Positions 1-10,700 of a stretch of 64,000 bases of DNA are shown one piece after another. Position numbers and translations under genes: made by a program. The notes beneath the pieces were generated by a model, which did not search any database, was not told the DNA's origin, and saw only the letters and a program-made list of their open reading frames with translations. The stretch's first letter is position 1; each line of letters begins with the position of its first letter. This DNA comes from Pontibacterium sp049599735 (GTDB lineage Bacteria > Pseudomonadota > Gammaproteobacteria > Pseudomonadales > Balneatricaceae): NCBI GenBank assembly GCA_049599735.1, contig JBMYOX010000002.1:89229-153228 (forward strand). The letters are read 5' to 3'.

Positions 1-816
1 GTTCAGGTTCGCTATCAGGATGCTCCTTTTCTGCGCGATTACCAGGTTTCACTGCAGGACTGGCGGGTTGATGTTGAAACTGAATCGCCCGTCAGTGCGC
101 TGGGGCTGGTGCCCTGGAGTCCTGTTATTCCGGCCGTGATCGGTCGTATACTTGAAGGCGGTGTGGCCGCGCAGGCGGGTTTGCAGGCGGGAGATCGTGT
201 GCTGGCGGTGAACCAGGCACCGGTTGCCGACTGGATTACGCTGGTACATCGCATTCAGGCCTCGCCCGAAACACGGCTTGAGTTGCTGGTTGAGCGCGCG
301 GGTGCCAGGCAGGCTGTTACGGTCTATCCGGCACGTAAGCAGACTGAACAGGGTGATATCGGTTATATAGGTGCCGGTGTGGCTGCCGTCGAATGGCCGC
401 AGGCACAAAAACGTACGATTCATTATGATTTGCTGACATCGCTCGGGCAGGCGGTGGACAAAACCTGGCAAATGATCAGTCTGATTCTGGACTCCCTGTG
501 GAAAATGCTGGAAGGTGTGATTTCCGTAAAAAACTTGAGTGGTCCGATAACGATTGCTAAAGTGGCCGGTGCTTCCGCCGCATCCGGTATGGAGTCATTT
601 GTCAGTTTTCTGGCTTATCTGAGCATCAGTTTAGGTGTCCTGAACCTGTTGCCAATTCCCATGCTGGATGGAGGGCACTTGTTGTATTACGCCGTTGAGC
701 TTGTTCGGGGTAAACCCGTGAGTGAACGCGTACAAATGATCGGACTGCGTTTGGGAATGCTGATTCTCTTTACGCTGATGAGCGTTGCCATTATTAATGA
801 CGTAATGCGACTTTAA
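1..816 (+). CDS. rseP: RseP site-2 intramembrane protease, C-terminal part
   Basis: The reading frame is open from base 1, so this is the last ~271 residues of a family about 450 long; the N-terminal HExxH site lies before the window. Visible are the C-terminal PDZ domain (around residues 45-120, with the ILEGGVAAQAGLQAGD stretch) and the membrane segment carrying the third zinc-ligand motif MLDGGH (Asp about 223), followed by a final hydrophobic helix. RseP cleaves the anti-sigma factor RseA and leftover signal peptides in the inner membrane. It lies directly upstream of bamA, the standard order in gammaproteobacteria. Confidence 0.95.
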   Translation, partial: VQVRYQDAPFLRDYQVSLQDWRVDVETESPVSALGLVPWSPVIPAVIGRILEGGVAAQAGLQAGDRVLAVNQAPVADWITLVHRIQASPETRLELLVERAGARQAVTVYPARKQTEQGDIGYIGAGVAAVEWPQAQKRTIHYDLLTSLGQAVDKTWQMISLILDSLWKMLEGVISVKNLSGPITIAKVAGASAASGMESFVSFLAYLSISLGVLNLLPIPMLDGGHLLYYAVELVRGKPVSERVQMIGLRLGMLILFTLMSVAIINDVMRL

Positions 817-866
817 CCGGGCCGGGAAAAGGCCTTAACCCCAAAAGACAAATAAAGAAGCGCTTC

Positions 867-3194
867 ATGAGACAAGGATTCAGGCTACTGGCCGCAGTGA
901 TTGTTTTTCTAGCCAGCTCCGTTGGCAATGCAAATGGCTCTTTTGAAGTGACTGATATTCGCCTCGAAGGTTTACAGCGCGTTGAGCCAGGCCTGGTTTT
1001 TCGGCATTTTCCGGTGACTAATGGCGAGCAGGTTAATGAGCAGCGCTTGTCGGGTGCTGTACGTAAATTGTTTTCGTCCGGCTATTTTGATGATGTACAG
1101 CTGGCCCGTGAAGACGGGGTGTTAATTATTAAACTGCGTGAACGCCCTTCGATTGCACTGATCCGTCTTGAGGGCAATAAAGCACTGGAAACAGAAGCAT
1201 TGCTGGAAGGTTTGAAACAATCCGGCCTGAAAGAAGGTGATGTGTTTAAACGGGCAACTCTGGATCAGATGCGACAGGACCTTGTGCGCATCTATGCCTC
1301 TCAGGGGCGCTACAGTGCAGCCGTTGAAGCAGAGATTGAAACCCTGCCGGGCAATCGTGTGGCGCTTAATATTGATATTAAAGAAGGCAAGGTTGCCACG
1401 ATTGAGCATATTAATATTGTTGGCAATACCCTGTTCTCTGATGATGAATTGCGTGATTTATTTGAGCTGAAATTACCGAATTTCTGGACCTTTTATCGTA
1501 ACGATGATCGTTATGCCCGGGAGAAGTTGTCGGGAGATCTTGAGCGCCTGCGCAGTTTTTATATGGATCAGGGTTACATTAATTTCTCGGTTGACTCTAC
1601 CCAGGTCTCTATTACCCCTGACCGGAAGCATGTCTACATCACGCTGAGCATTACCGAAGGTAATAAATTTACGGTTAAGGCCATAAATCTTGCCGGTGAG
1701 ATGGTCGTGCCTGAGGATGAGTTGCAGCAGGTGCTGAGTGTGACTGAAGGTGATGTTTTCTCCCGCCGTCAGATGGTGAAATCCCAGGAGGCTTTAAGTC
1801 GAAAATTAGGTGATCAGGGTTATATGTTTGCCAATGTTGCCCCCTCGCCTGAAGTCCATGACGACAATACAGTTACGCTGAATTTTTTCCTGGATCCGGG
1901 CAAACGCACTTATGTTCGGCGTATTGTAATTCGGGGTAATACTCGTACTGCTGACGAGGTTTTACGTCGTGAAATGCGCCAGATGGAAGCAGCACTGGTT
2001 TCTAACCTGGCTATTGAAAAGTCTAAACAACGGCTGGAACGCACCGGCTTTTTTGCAACCGTAAACGTGGAAACCATTCCGGTACCCGGTACGTCTGACC
2101 AGGTGGATTTGGAATACACGGTGGTTGAGCAGCAGTCGGGTTCTTTCTCTGCAAGCCTGGGTTTCTCTCAGGATTCCGGTCTGATACTTGGTCTGAATGT
2201 ACAGCAGGATAACTTTCTGGGTACCGGTCGCAAAATTGCCCTGGGTATTACTAACTCAGACTCCACGACGGAATACCGTTTCAGTAGTAATGATCCTTAT
2301 TACACGGTCGATGGCGTGAGCCGGGGTTATAGTCTGTATTATCGTGAACGTGACTTTGATGAAGATGATGTCAGCTCCTATGAAACAGATGAGGTCGGTG
2401 CGGGTGTGAATTTTGGTTACCCTATCGATGAGTTTCAGCGTCTGAACTTTGGTGCCACGCTTGAGAAAACAACACTGAAAACCAACATCTATACACCGGA
2501 AGAGATTATCAGCTTTATTGATGCTGAAGGTGATGATTACCTGAATCTGGTCATGAATATCAGCTGGAGTGATAACCGGCTTAACCGGGGCATTTTTCCG
2601 ACTAAAGGCTACTTACAGAAAGCCACATTAGAAATGGCGGTACCGGGCAGTGATCTGACTTATTACAAGGGTAATTACTCATTCAGAAGTTATACCCCGT
2701 TAACGGATTCTGAGTATTGGGTAGGCAAGCTTTGGACGCGGGTGGGTTATGCCAATGATCTGGGTGATAACGAGTACCCGTTCTTTAGTCATTTCTATGC
2801 CGGTGGTATTCGCTCGGTACGGGGTTATGTCTCCAATTCTCTGGGGCCTTTGGATACACCCCGTAATGGTGCTTCCGCTGATCCTTTTGGGGGTAATGTG
2901 CTTTTAACCGGTGGCATGGAGCTGATTGTGCCAACGCCTTTTGCTGAAGGCTCAAAGAGTATGCGTACTTCGGTCTTTGTGGATGCCGGTAATGTGTTTG
3001 ATAGCAGTTGTGCCATATCTTCAACCACTTGTGATGAAGGTATAGAACTTGATGAAATTCGCTATACCACAGGCGTTGCCTTTACCTGGATTACCCCGAT
3101 GGGGCCGCTCGCGTTTGTGCTGGCAAAACCGCTTAATGAAAAAACCGGTGATGATACTGAGTTCTTCCAGTTTTCACTGGGACAAACCTTCTAG
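867..3194 (+). CDS. bamA: BamA, outer-membrane beta-barrel assembly factor
   Basis: This 775-residue protein has a signal peptide (residues 1 to about 22), five POTRA repeats filling roughly residues 24-420, and a C-terminal 16-strand barrel. The barrel carries the conserved VRGY lid-lock motif (near residue 650, in GGIRSVRGY) and ends in a terminal phenylalanine, the outer-membrane insertion signature. BamA is the core of the BAM complex, which folds and inserts outer-membrane proteins. Length and order (rseP-bamA-skp-lpxD) are those of the family. Three bases separate it from the skp reading frame, so the two are very likely co-transcribed. Confidence 0.97.
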   Translation: MRQGFRLLAAVIVFLASSVGNANGSFEVTDIRLEGLQRVEPGLVFRHFPVTNGEQVNEQRLSGAVRKLFSSGYFDDVQLAREDGVLIIKLRERPSIALIRLEGNKALETEALLEGLKQSGLKEGDVFKRATLDQMRQDLVRIYASQGRYSAAVEAEIETLPGNRVALNIDIKEGKVATIEHINIVGNTLFSDDELRDLFELKLPNFWTFYRNDDRYAREKLSGDLERLRSFYMDQGYINFSVDSTQVSITPDRKHVYITLSITEGNKFTVKAINLAGEMVVPEDELQQVLSVTEGDVFSRRQMVKSQEALSRKLGDQGYMFANVAPSPEVHDDNTVTLNFFLDPGKRTYVRRIVIRGNTRTADEVLRREMRQMEAALVSNLAIEKSKQRLERTGFFATVNVETIPVPGTSDQVDLEYTVVEQQSGSFSASLGFSQDSGLILGLNVQQDNFLGTGRKIALGITNSDSTTEYRFSSNDPYYTVDGVSRGYSLYYRERDFDEDDVSSYETDEVGAGVNFGYPIDEFQRLNFGATLEKTTLKTNIYTPEEIISFIDAEGDDYLNLVMNISWSDNRLNRGIFPTKGYLQKATLEMAVPGSDLTYYKGNYSFRSYTPLTDSEYWVGKLWTRVGYANDLGDNEYPFFSHFYAGGIRSVRGYVSNSLGPLDTPRNGASADPFGGNVLLTGGMELIVPTPFAEGSKSMRTSVFVDAGNVFDSSCAISSTTCDEGIELDEIRYTTGVAFTWITPMGPLAFVLAKPLNEKTGDDTEFFQFSLGQTF

Positions 3195-3203
3195 GGAGTG
3201 GAT

Positions 3204-3701
3204 ATGAAACTGTTTAAATTATTGGTTCTTTCTGTATTACTCACTGTCAGCCATCAGGCGATGGCTGAAAAAATGGCCGTGCTGGGTATTCAGCAGGCAT
3301 TACTGGCATCTGATGCAGCGGCCGAGTTTCGCGCTCAGCTTAAAGGTGAGTTTTCTGCTGAACAGACTCAGTTACTGGATCTTGAAAAACAGGCAAAAGC
3401 CGCACAGTCAAAATTGCAGACAAATCAGAACCTGGCATCAAAAGAGCAGTTACAGCAGATGCAGGTTCAATTCCAGAAAGTGTTTACTGAGTATCAGCGT
3501 CTGGGCAAATCGTTACAGCAAAAGCGCTTAAAGCGTGAGCAGGCTTTTGTGAAGGCAATGAAACCTAAGCTGGATAAAGTGGTTCAGCAGCTGATCGATG
3601 ATAAAGGTTATGATGTGATCATTGCTAAAGATGCTACTTTCTATGCTACAAAAGAGCTGGATATCACCGCAGCTGTTGTTGAATTGCTGAATAAGCAATA
3701 G
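3204..3701 (+). CDS. skp: Skp/OmpH periplasmic chaperone
   Basis: The 165-residue protein has a signal peptide of about 20 residues ending in AMA, then a long glutamine- and lysine-rich coiled coil, as in Skp, whose trimer holds unfolded outer-membrane proteins in the periplasm on their way to BamA. A GTG at 3198 is in frame, but AGGGAG at 3193-3198 is the ribosome binding site for the ATG at 3204, so I use the ATG. It sits between bamA and lpxD in the conserved order. Confidence 0.92.
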   Translation: MKLFKLLVLSVLLTVSHQAMAEKMAVLGIQQALLASDAAAEFRAQLKGEFSAEQTQLLDLEKQAKAAQSKLQTNQNLASKEQLQQMQVQFQKVFTEYQRLGKSLQQKRLKREQAFVKAMKPKLDKVVQQLIDDKGYDVIIAKDATFYATKELDITAAVVELLNKQ

Positions 3702-3706
3702 AGTTT

Positions 3707-4744
3707 ATGCCCCGTCAGACAAGCTACCCATTACAAGCTATATCAGAGTTCCTTGAAGCACAGCTGCAGGGGGATGGAGGCTGTCTGATTTCGGGGCTGG
3801 CAACACTTGAAGAGGCTATGCCGGGTCAGCTGTCTTTTTTTTCCAATACCCGCTACCTGGATCAGCTAAAAACAACCCAGGCAAGTGCGGTGCTTGTTTC
3901 ACCGGCTTGCCAGGCTTATGCGCCTTGTCATGCACTGGTTGTGCCTGACCCTTATCTGGCTTACGCCCGTATTAGTCGCTGGTTTGATCCGGTGCCCGAT
4001 CCGGTGCCGGGTATAGCCGGTAGTGCGGTCGTTGATTCCGGCGCGCAGGTTGCTGCCTCCGCCCAGATTTGTGCCAATGTGGTCATTGGTGCGGGTAGTC
4101 AAATTGGCGAAGCCGTTTATATTGGCCCTAACAGTGTAATCGGCCGGAACTGCTGTATTGCAGATAATGTGCGTATCAATGGCAATGTTACACTTTATGA
4201 TGATATCAGCGTCGGTGAACACACACTTATCCACAGCGGTGCCGTGTTAGGCGCAGATGGTTTTGGGTTTGCAAATGATCGTGGCCGCTGGGTGAAAATA
4301 GCCCAGCTGGGTGGTGTGTCGGTGGGTGCCCATGTAGAGATAGGTGCAGGTACAACCATAGACCGGGGTGCGCTCTCAGATACCCGGATTGAAGACGGTG
4401 TGAAACTGGATAACCAGATTCAGATCGCTCATAACGTAAAAATTGGCCAGGATACGGCCATTGCGGGTTGTACCGCCGTTGCCGGAAGTACTAAAATCGG
4501 CGCCCGCTGTACAATCGCCGGGGTGTCAGGTATTGCCGGGCACCTGGATATAGCAGAAGGCACACATATTACGGCCATGTCGCTGGTGTCTAAGTCGATA
4601 AAAAAAGCCGGGGTTTATTCATCGGGCACCGGCCTGATGCCTTCCCGGCAATGGAAACGCAGTGTTGTGCGTTTTCGACAGCTGGATGAGCTGGCCAAAC
4701 GTATACGATTTTTGGAAGAACAACTTGAAACACCTAAGGGCTAA
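3707..4744 (+). CDS. lpxD: LpxD, UDP-3-O-acylglucosamine N-acyltransferase
   Basis: 345 residues: an N-terminal uridine-binding domain followed from about residue 110 by repeated hexapeptides of the left-handed beta-helix type, and a C-terminal helical tail. The catalytic histidine is visible near residue 242 in QIAHNVKIG. LpxD adds the second hydroxyacyl chain to UDP-3-O-acylglucosamine in lipid A synthesis, in the cytoplasm. The gene begins 5 bases after skp and lies 6 bases before fabZ, so it belongs to the same operon. Confidence 0.96.
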   Translation: MPRQTSYPLQAISEFLEAQLQGDGGCLISGLATLEEAMPGQLSFFSNTRYLDQLKTTQASAVLVSPACQAYAPCHALVVPDPYLAYARISRWFDPVPDPVPGIAGSAVVDSGAQVAASAQICANVVIGAGSQIGEAVYIGPNSVIGRNCCIADNVRINGNVTLYDDISVGEHTLIHSGAVLGADGFGFANDRGRWVKIAQLGGVSVGAHVEIGAGTTIDRGALSDTRIEDGVKLDNQIQIAHNVKIGQDTAIAGCTAVAGSTKIGARCTIAGVSGIAGHLDIAEGTHITAMSLVSKSIKKAGVYSSGTGLMPSRQWKRSVVRFRQLDELAKRIRFLEEQLETPKG

Positions 4745-4750
4745 AGAACA

Positions 4751-5188
4751 ATGATGGATGTGAACGAAATTCGGGAATACTTACCCCACCGTTACCCGTT
4801 TTTACTGGTAGACAGGGTACTGGAGCTGGAGAAAGGAGAGTCCATTGTTGCCATTAAAAACGTTACTGTAAACGAACCTTTTTTTAACGGTCATTTTCCT
4901 GAGCACCCGGTGATGCCCGGTGTGCTGATTGTGGAAGCGATGGCGCAGGCGGCAGGCATTCTTGGTTTTAAAACCATGGATAAAAAACCTCAGGATGGCT
5001 CAATCTATTATTTTGTAGGTTCCGATAAACTGCGCTTTAAACGTCCGGTAGTGCCGGGAGATCAGCTGAAGCTGGAAGCTAAAGTTATTTCCGAGCGTCG
5101 GGGTATCTGGAAGTTTGATGTAAGAGCCTCCGTTGAGGGTGATACGGTGAGCTCTGCCACTATTCTCTGTGCTGATAGGAAGGTCTGA
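4751..5188 (+). CDS. fabZ: FabZ, 3-hydroxyacyl-ACP dehydratase
   Basis: A 145-residue hot-dog fold protein with the active-site stretch GHFPEHPVMPG (His48) and the following helix with Glu62 in VEAMAQ. It dehydrates beta-hydroxyacyl-ACP in fatty-acid elongation and competes with LpxA and LpxD for hydroxyacyl-ACP, which fits its position between them. Two consecutive ATG codons (4751 and 4754) are possible starts; the first is used here. The stop is two bases before the lpxA start codon. Confidence 0.97.
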   Translation: MMDVNEIREYLPHRYPFLLVDRVLELEKGESIVAIKNVTVNEPFFNGHFPEHPVMPGVLIVEAMAQAAGILGFKTMDKKPQDGSIYYFVGSDKLRFKRPVVPGDQLKLEAKVISERRGIWKFDVRASVEGDTVSSATILCADRKV

Positions 5189-5190
5189 TT

Positions 5191-5961
5191 TTGATTGACC
5201 CCCGTGCCATTGTCGATCCGTCTGCAAAACTGGCTGATAATGTCGAAGTCGGACCTTTTAGTATAATTGGTCCGGATGTCGAAATCGGTGAAGGCACCCG
5301 AATAGGGCCTCATGCGGTGGTCAAAGGTCCGACCCGGATTGGTGCAAATAATCAGATATTCCAGTTTGCAACGGTCGGGGAGGATTGTCAGGACAAAAAA
5401 TATAACGGTGAAGCAACCCGCCTGACCATCGGCGATAACAATGTTATTCGCGAAGGTGTCACGATTCACCGGGGTACCGTACAGGACAAAGGTGAAACTA
5501 TTATCGGCAGCCATAACCTGTTTATGGCGTATGCCCATGTTGCCCATGACTGTGTGGTCGGTAATAACGTGATTCTGGCGAATAATGCGGCGATTGCAGG
5601 CCATGTGCATGTGGGTGACTGGACCATTTTAGGTGGCTTTACCGCGGTGCATCAGTTCTGCCATATTGGTGCCCATGTTATGTGTGGTGCCGGGACGGTG
5701 GTTTTAAAAGATATCCCGTCTTACGTTCTGGCGACAGGTAACCCTGCTAAAGCACATGGTATTAATGCGGAAGGCTTGAAGCGCCGGGGCTTTAGTCCGG
5801 ATACGATTAAAGCGATTCGCCGGGCTTATAAAGTGATTTACCGGCAGGCGCTGACGGTTGGGCAGGTATTAGATGTACTTGAATCTATGAGTCAGGATGA
5901 GAAAGAAATAAAGCCTTTAATCGAGGCACTGCGCAGTTCTGCGCGTGGCATTATCCGTTAG
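5191..5961 (+). CDS. lpxA: LpxA, UDP-N-acetylglucosamine acyltransferase
   Basis: 256 residues of hexapeptide beta-helix with the catalytic region AHVAHDC (His116 and His119, matching the His122/His125 pair of the E. coli enzyme) and the C-terminal helical domain (NAEGLKRRGF onwards). It carries out the first step of lipid A synthesis. The start appears to be a TTG at 5191, preceded by AGGAAGG at 5178-5184; no ATG is available near the conserved N-terminus IDPRAIVDPSA. The weak start codon may keep LpxA output low relative to FabZ. Confidence 0.96.
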   Translation: MIDPRAIVDPSAKLADNVEVGPFSIIGPDVEIGEGTRIGPHAVVKGPTRIGANNQIFQFATVGEDCQDKKYNGEATRLTIGDNNVIREGVTIHRGTVQDKGETIIGSHNLFMAYAHVAHDCVVGNNVILANNAAIAGHVHVGDWTILGGFTAVHQFCHIGAHVMCGAGTVVLKDIPSYVLATGNPAKAHGINAEGLKRRGFSPDTIKAIRRAYKVIYRQALTVGQVLDVLESMSQDEKEIKPLIEALRSSARGIIR

Positions 5962-5970
5962 GTTATTGTC

Positions 5971-7125
5971 GTGTCTGCCCCTCTGAAAATTGGCATCGTT
6001 GCCGGAGAAGCCTCTGGCGACATTCTGGGTGCCGGTCTTATTAAAGCACTAAAAACCCAGCACCCTGACCTGGACGTGGTTGGCATCGGTGGAGAACTGA
6101 TGCAGGCTGAAGGTTGTCGTAGTCTGTTTCCTATGGAGCGTCTGTCCGTAATGGGGCTGGTTGAAGTCCTGGGGCGCCTGCGGGAGTTGCTGGGCATCCG
6201 TAAACAGCTGGCAGATTTTTTTCTGAATGACCCGCCGGATGTGTTTATTGGCATTGATGCACCTGATTTCACCCTTGGGCTGGAAGGACGCCTTAAAGAA
6301 GCCGGTATTGCAACAGTACATTATGTCAGCCCTTCCGTCTGGGCCTGGCGTCGTAAGCGTGTGCATAAAATAAAACGCACGACCGACCTGATGTTGACAC
6401 TATTTCCCTTTGAAGCGCGTTTTTATGAAGAGAATCAGCAGGCTGTTCGTTTTGTGGGTCACCCGCTTGCTACCATGATCAGCGGCAATGAAGATAGTTT
6501 ACAGGCACGTCAGGCGCTGTCGCTATCGACGGGATCAAAGACATTAATTGCTCTGTTGCCGGGCAGTCGGGGCGGGGAGCTGAAATATCTGGCAGAGCCT
6601 TTTTTGGATACCGCGCGCTGGCTCACCCAGCATCTGGGGCAGGTTAGCTTTGTATTGCCCGCTGTTAATGAAAAACGTTATGAGCAGCTTCAGGCTTTAA
6701 TTGATAAGCAATATGCGGACCTGGATATACAGTTGCTGCTAAAACACTCCCGCGAAGCGATGGCGGCATCCGATGTGATTCTGATTGCTTCAGGTACGGC
6801 TACGCTGGAAGCAACCTTGTTAAAAAAACCGATGGTGGTCGCTTATAAAATGGCACCGCTGACCTATAGCATTCTCTCCCGGCTGGTCAAAAGTCCGTAT
6901 ATTTCCCTGCCGAATCTGCTAGCCGGTGAAAAGCTGGTGCCGGAAGTTCTGCAAAACGAAGTCAGGGCCGAGGTATTGGGTGCTGAAGTGTTAAAAGCCC
7001 TGGAAGATCAACAGCACCGGCATTATATGGCAAAACGTTTTAATGAAATTCATGATTCCCTGGCGCTGGATGCCAACAAAAAAGCGGCGGCTGCCGTACT
7101 GGATTTAGTGGCGGAGCGAAACTGA
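5971..7125 (+). CDS. lpxB: LpxB, lipid-A-disaccharide synthase
   Basis: 384 residues beginning with the family signature GIVAGEASGDILGA and including the conserved VHYVSPSVWAW and LLPGSRGGE stretches of the GT19 family. It joins UDP-2,3-diacylglucosamine and lipid X to give the lipid A disaccharide at the inner membrane. Initiation is at a GTG 9 bases after the lpxA stop. Its TGA stop overlaps the ATG of rnhB by one base, indicating translational coupling. Confidence 0.96.
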   Translation: MSAPLKIGIVAGEASGDILGAGLIKALKTQHPDLDVVGIGGELMQAEGCRSLFPMERLSVMGLVEVLGRLRELLGIRKQLADFFLNDPPDVFIGIDAPDFTLGLEGRLKEAGIATVHYVSPSVWAWRRKRVHKIKRTTDLMLTLFPFEARFYEENQQAVRFVGHPLATMISGNEDSLQARQALSLSTGSKTLIALLPGSRGGELKYLAEPFLDTARWLTQHLGQVSFVLPAVNEKRYEQLQALIDKQYADLDIQLLLKHSREAMAASDVILIASGTATLEATLLKKPMVVAYKMAPLTYSILSRLVKSPYISLPNLLAGEKLVPEVLQNEVRAEVLGAEVLKALEDQQHRHYMAKRFNEIHDSLALDANKKAAAAVLDLVAERN

Positions 7126-7721
7126 TGCAGCCTCAGGGTTTTGATTTTAGCGAACAAAAACGTATTGCCGGTGTCGATGAAGTAGGGCGTGGCCCGTTGG
7201 TTGGTAATGTAGTGGCGGCGGCGGTGATTCTTGATGTCTCCCGCCCGATTGAAGGGCTGGCCGATTCCAAGAAACTCAGCGCCAAAAGACGCGAGCAGTT
7301 ATTCGTAGAAATTCAGGACAAAGCATTGGCCTGGTCGATTGCCGCGGCGTCTCCGGCTGAAATTGATGAATTGAATATCCTGCAGGCAACGATGCTGGCG
7401 ATGCAACGGGCAGTAGCGGGTTTAGCAGTTGCCCCTGAGTATGTTTATATCGACGGCAATCGTTGCCCGGCTTTGCCTTATCCTTCAGAAGCGGTGGTAA
7501 AGGGGGATAGCAAAGTCAAAGAAATTTCAGCCGCCTCGATTCTGGCAAAAGTGATACGCGACCGGGAAATGGTGCTGCTGGATGAGATACACCCCGGTTA
7601 CGGTTTTGCGAAGCATAAAGGTTACCCAACGGCTGAGCATTTTGCCGCGCTTAAAAAATATGGCCCCCTGGCGGAACACCGGCGTAGTTTCAGGCCGGTC
7701 CGAGAGTTGATTACCAAGTAG
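7125..7721 (+). CDS. rnhB: Ribonuclease HII
   Basis: 198 residues with the RNase HII active-site motif GVDEVGRGPL (Asp18, Glu19), a further aspartate in VYIDGN and the conserved KVKEISAASILAKVIRDR region supplying the last carboxylate. The enzyme removes ribonucleotides from DNA, including single misincorporated ones. The start codon shares one base with the lpxB stop. It lies between lpxB and dnaE, the standard order. Confidence 0.96.
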   Translation: MQPQGFDFSEQKRIAGVDEVGRGPLVGNVVAAAVILDVSRPIEGLADSKKLSAKRREQLFVEIQDKALAWSIAAASPAEIDELNILQATMLAMQRAVAGLAVAPEYVYIDGNRCPALPYPSEAVVKGDSKVKEISAASILAKVIRDREMVLLDEIHPGYGFAKHKGYPTAEHFAALKKYGPLAEHRRSFRPVRELITK

Positions 7722-7731
7722 GCACTGCGTT

Positions 7732-10700
7732 ATGTCCGATGCGACGTCCGATCCAAAATTTGTACACTTACGCTTACACTCAGAGTTTTCTCTGGTGGAC
7801 GGGCTGGTGCGTGTTAAAGAGCTGGTAAAACTTGCCAAAGCGCAGTCGATGCCAGCGGTGGCGGTGACCGATCAGGTCAACCAGTTTGCCCTGATTAAAT
7901 TCTACAAAGCAGCCCTGGGTGCTGGTGTAAAACCCATCTGTGGTTGTGATTTATGGCTGTTTGATGAGCTGCAACCGGATCAGCCGTTAACGCGCCTGAC
8001 GCTGCTGGTGAGTAACGGTAAAGGCTACCGTAACCTGATGGAGCTTATATCCAGGGCTTATGAGCAGGGACAAACTGCGGTATTGGATAAAGCAGTGGTT
8101 ACCCGTGCCTGGGTTGCTGAAAAGTCTGAAGGTCTGATTGCCCTGTCTGGTGCAAAAGAAGGGGAGATCGGCCACTCGTTACTGGCAGGTAATGGCCATG
8201 CCAAAGGTTTGCTTGAGCAGTGGATGGCGATTTTTCCGGGCCGCTTTTATCTGGAATTACAGCGTACCGGACGGGCAGATGAAGAAGCACTGATTCACAG
8301 CAGTGTGGCGCTGGCCCACGAAACGGGCTGCCCGGTGGTGGCAACCAATGATGTGATGTTCCTTCGGCCTGAAGATTTTGAAGCTCACGAAGTGCGGGTT
8401 TGTATTAACCAGGGGCGTACACTGGACGATCCTACCCGGCCTAAAGATTATTCAGAGCAGCAGTATTTTCGCTCTGAAGAGGAGATGGCAGCACTCTTCT
8501 CGGATATCCCGTCGGCACTGGCAAATTCAGTAGAGATTGCCAAACGCTGCAACATTGATATCGAACTGGGTACTTATTACCTGCCGAAATATCCGATACC
8601 TGAAGGTATGCTGATGGATGATTATTTCCGTCAGGTATCTTATGAAGGCCTGGAAGAGCGGTTGCTTATCCTGCTGGACAAAAATGATCCGGACTATGCG
8701 CTTAAGCGTCAGCCGTATATCGACCGGCTGGAGTTTGAGCTGGATATTATTATCCAGATGGGCTTCCCCGGTTATTTCCTGATCGTAATGGACTTTATTA
8801 AATGGGGTAAGGAAAACGGCGTGCCGGTAGGGCCGGGCAGGGGCTCGGGTGCCGGTTCACTGGTGGCTTATGCCCAGAAAATTACCGATCTGGATCCGCT
8901 GGAATACGACTTGCTGTTCGAGCGATTTCTTAATCCCGAACGTGTTTCTATGCCCGATTTTGATATCGATTTCTGCATGGATAACCGGGATAAAGTGATC
9001 GACTATGTGGCCCGTACTTATGGGCGCGATGCGGTGTCTCAGATAGTGACCTTCGGTACGATGGCGGCCAAAGCGGTTGTGCGGGATGTGGCTCGTGTTC
9101 AGGGCAAGCCTTTTGGTTTGGCTGACAAACTCTCCAAACTGATTCCTTTTGAAGTGGGCATCACCCTGCACAAAGCCATGGAGCAGGAGCCGATGCTGCA
9201 GGAATTTGTGGACGGCAGTGAAGAAGCCCAGGAAATCATGGAGATGGCCTATAAACTGGAGGGTATCACCCGAGGTGTGGGTAAACATGCCGGGGGTGTG
9301 GTGATTGCACCCACTAAACTGACCGATTTTGCCGCCACTTATTGTGATGATGAAGGCAAAGGTCTGGTTACCCAGTTTGATAAAAACGATGTGGAAGAAG
9401 CGGGGCTGGTAAAGTTTGACTTTCTGGGTCTGCGAACCCTGACCATCATCGATTGGGCATTAAAAACCATCAATAAAAAGCGGGCCCTTACCGGTGAAGG
9501 GCCGCTGAATATTGAACTGATCGACCTGGAAGATAAACCCACCTTCGATTTGTTGCAAGCTGCTGAAACCACGGCGGTTTTCCAGCTAGAATCCAGCGGC
9601 ATGAAAGATTTGGTACGCCGCCTGTTACCGTCTCGTTTTGAGGATATAGTCGCCCTGGTCGCGCTTTTCCGGCCAGGTCCTCTGCAATCCGGCATGGTTG
9701 ATGACTTTATCAACCGTAAACATGGCCGCGCTGAAATGTCCTGGCCCCATCCCGATTACCAGCTGGATAGTCTGCAGCCGGTGCTTGAGCCTACCTACGG
9801 GGTTATCCTGTATCAGGAACAGGTGATGCAGATCGCTCAGGTGATGGCGGGTTATACACTGGGTGGTGCAGATATGCTGCGCCGGGCCATGGGTAAGAAA
9901 AAACCGGAAGAAATGGCAAAACAGCGGGTTGGCTTTCTGGAAGGCAGTGAAGCTAATGGTATTGACCGTGATCTGGCGGGTAATATCTTTGATTTGGTGG
10001 AAAAGTTTGCGGGATACGGCTTTAACAAGTCCCATTCGGCCGCTTATGCCTTAGTGTCTTACCAAACAGCCTGGCTTAAAACGCACTACCCGGCCCCTTT
10101 TATGGCGGCGGTATTATCCTCGGATATGCAGACAACCGATAAAGTGGTGATCTTTGTCGAAGAATGTCGCCAGATGGGCATTCCCCCCGCATTACCGGAT
10201 GTTAACAGTGGTGACTTTATGTTCACCGTGAATGACGAAGGAGTGATCATTTATGGGCTGGGGGCGATTAAAGGTGTGGGCGAAGGTCCGGTTGAAGCAA
10301 TTGTTGCCGCCCGTCAGCAGGGTGGCCCGTTTAAAGACCTGTTTGATTTTGCTGAGCGGGTAGGTGCTAAAAAGCTGAATAAACGGGTGCTGGAAGCCCT
10401 GGTACGCTCTGGTGCGCTGGATAACCTGGGTACTCATCGGGCGGCCCTTTGGGCGGCAATTCCAGATGCGCTAAAAGCCTCGGATCAGAGCGCCCGCAAC
10501 CAGGATGCCGGTATGTTTGATCTCTTTGGTGAGGTTGAGGCAGAGCAGCCGGGTGATCCTTATGAAAAATACCGGCATCAGCGTGCCTGGACCGATAAGG
10601 AACGCTTAAAGGGCGAGCTGGATACACTGGGCCTTTATTTGACCGGCCATCCCATCGACGAATACGAAAAAGAGTTTAAAAACTTTATCAGTAAAAAAAT

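Noticed and set aside
5062..5610. 182-residue open frame opposite fabZ-lpxA
   Set aside because: It is antisense to conserved lpxA and has no family features.
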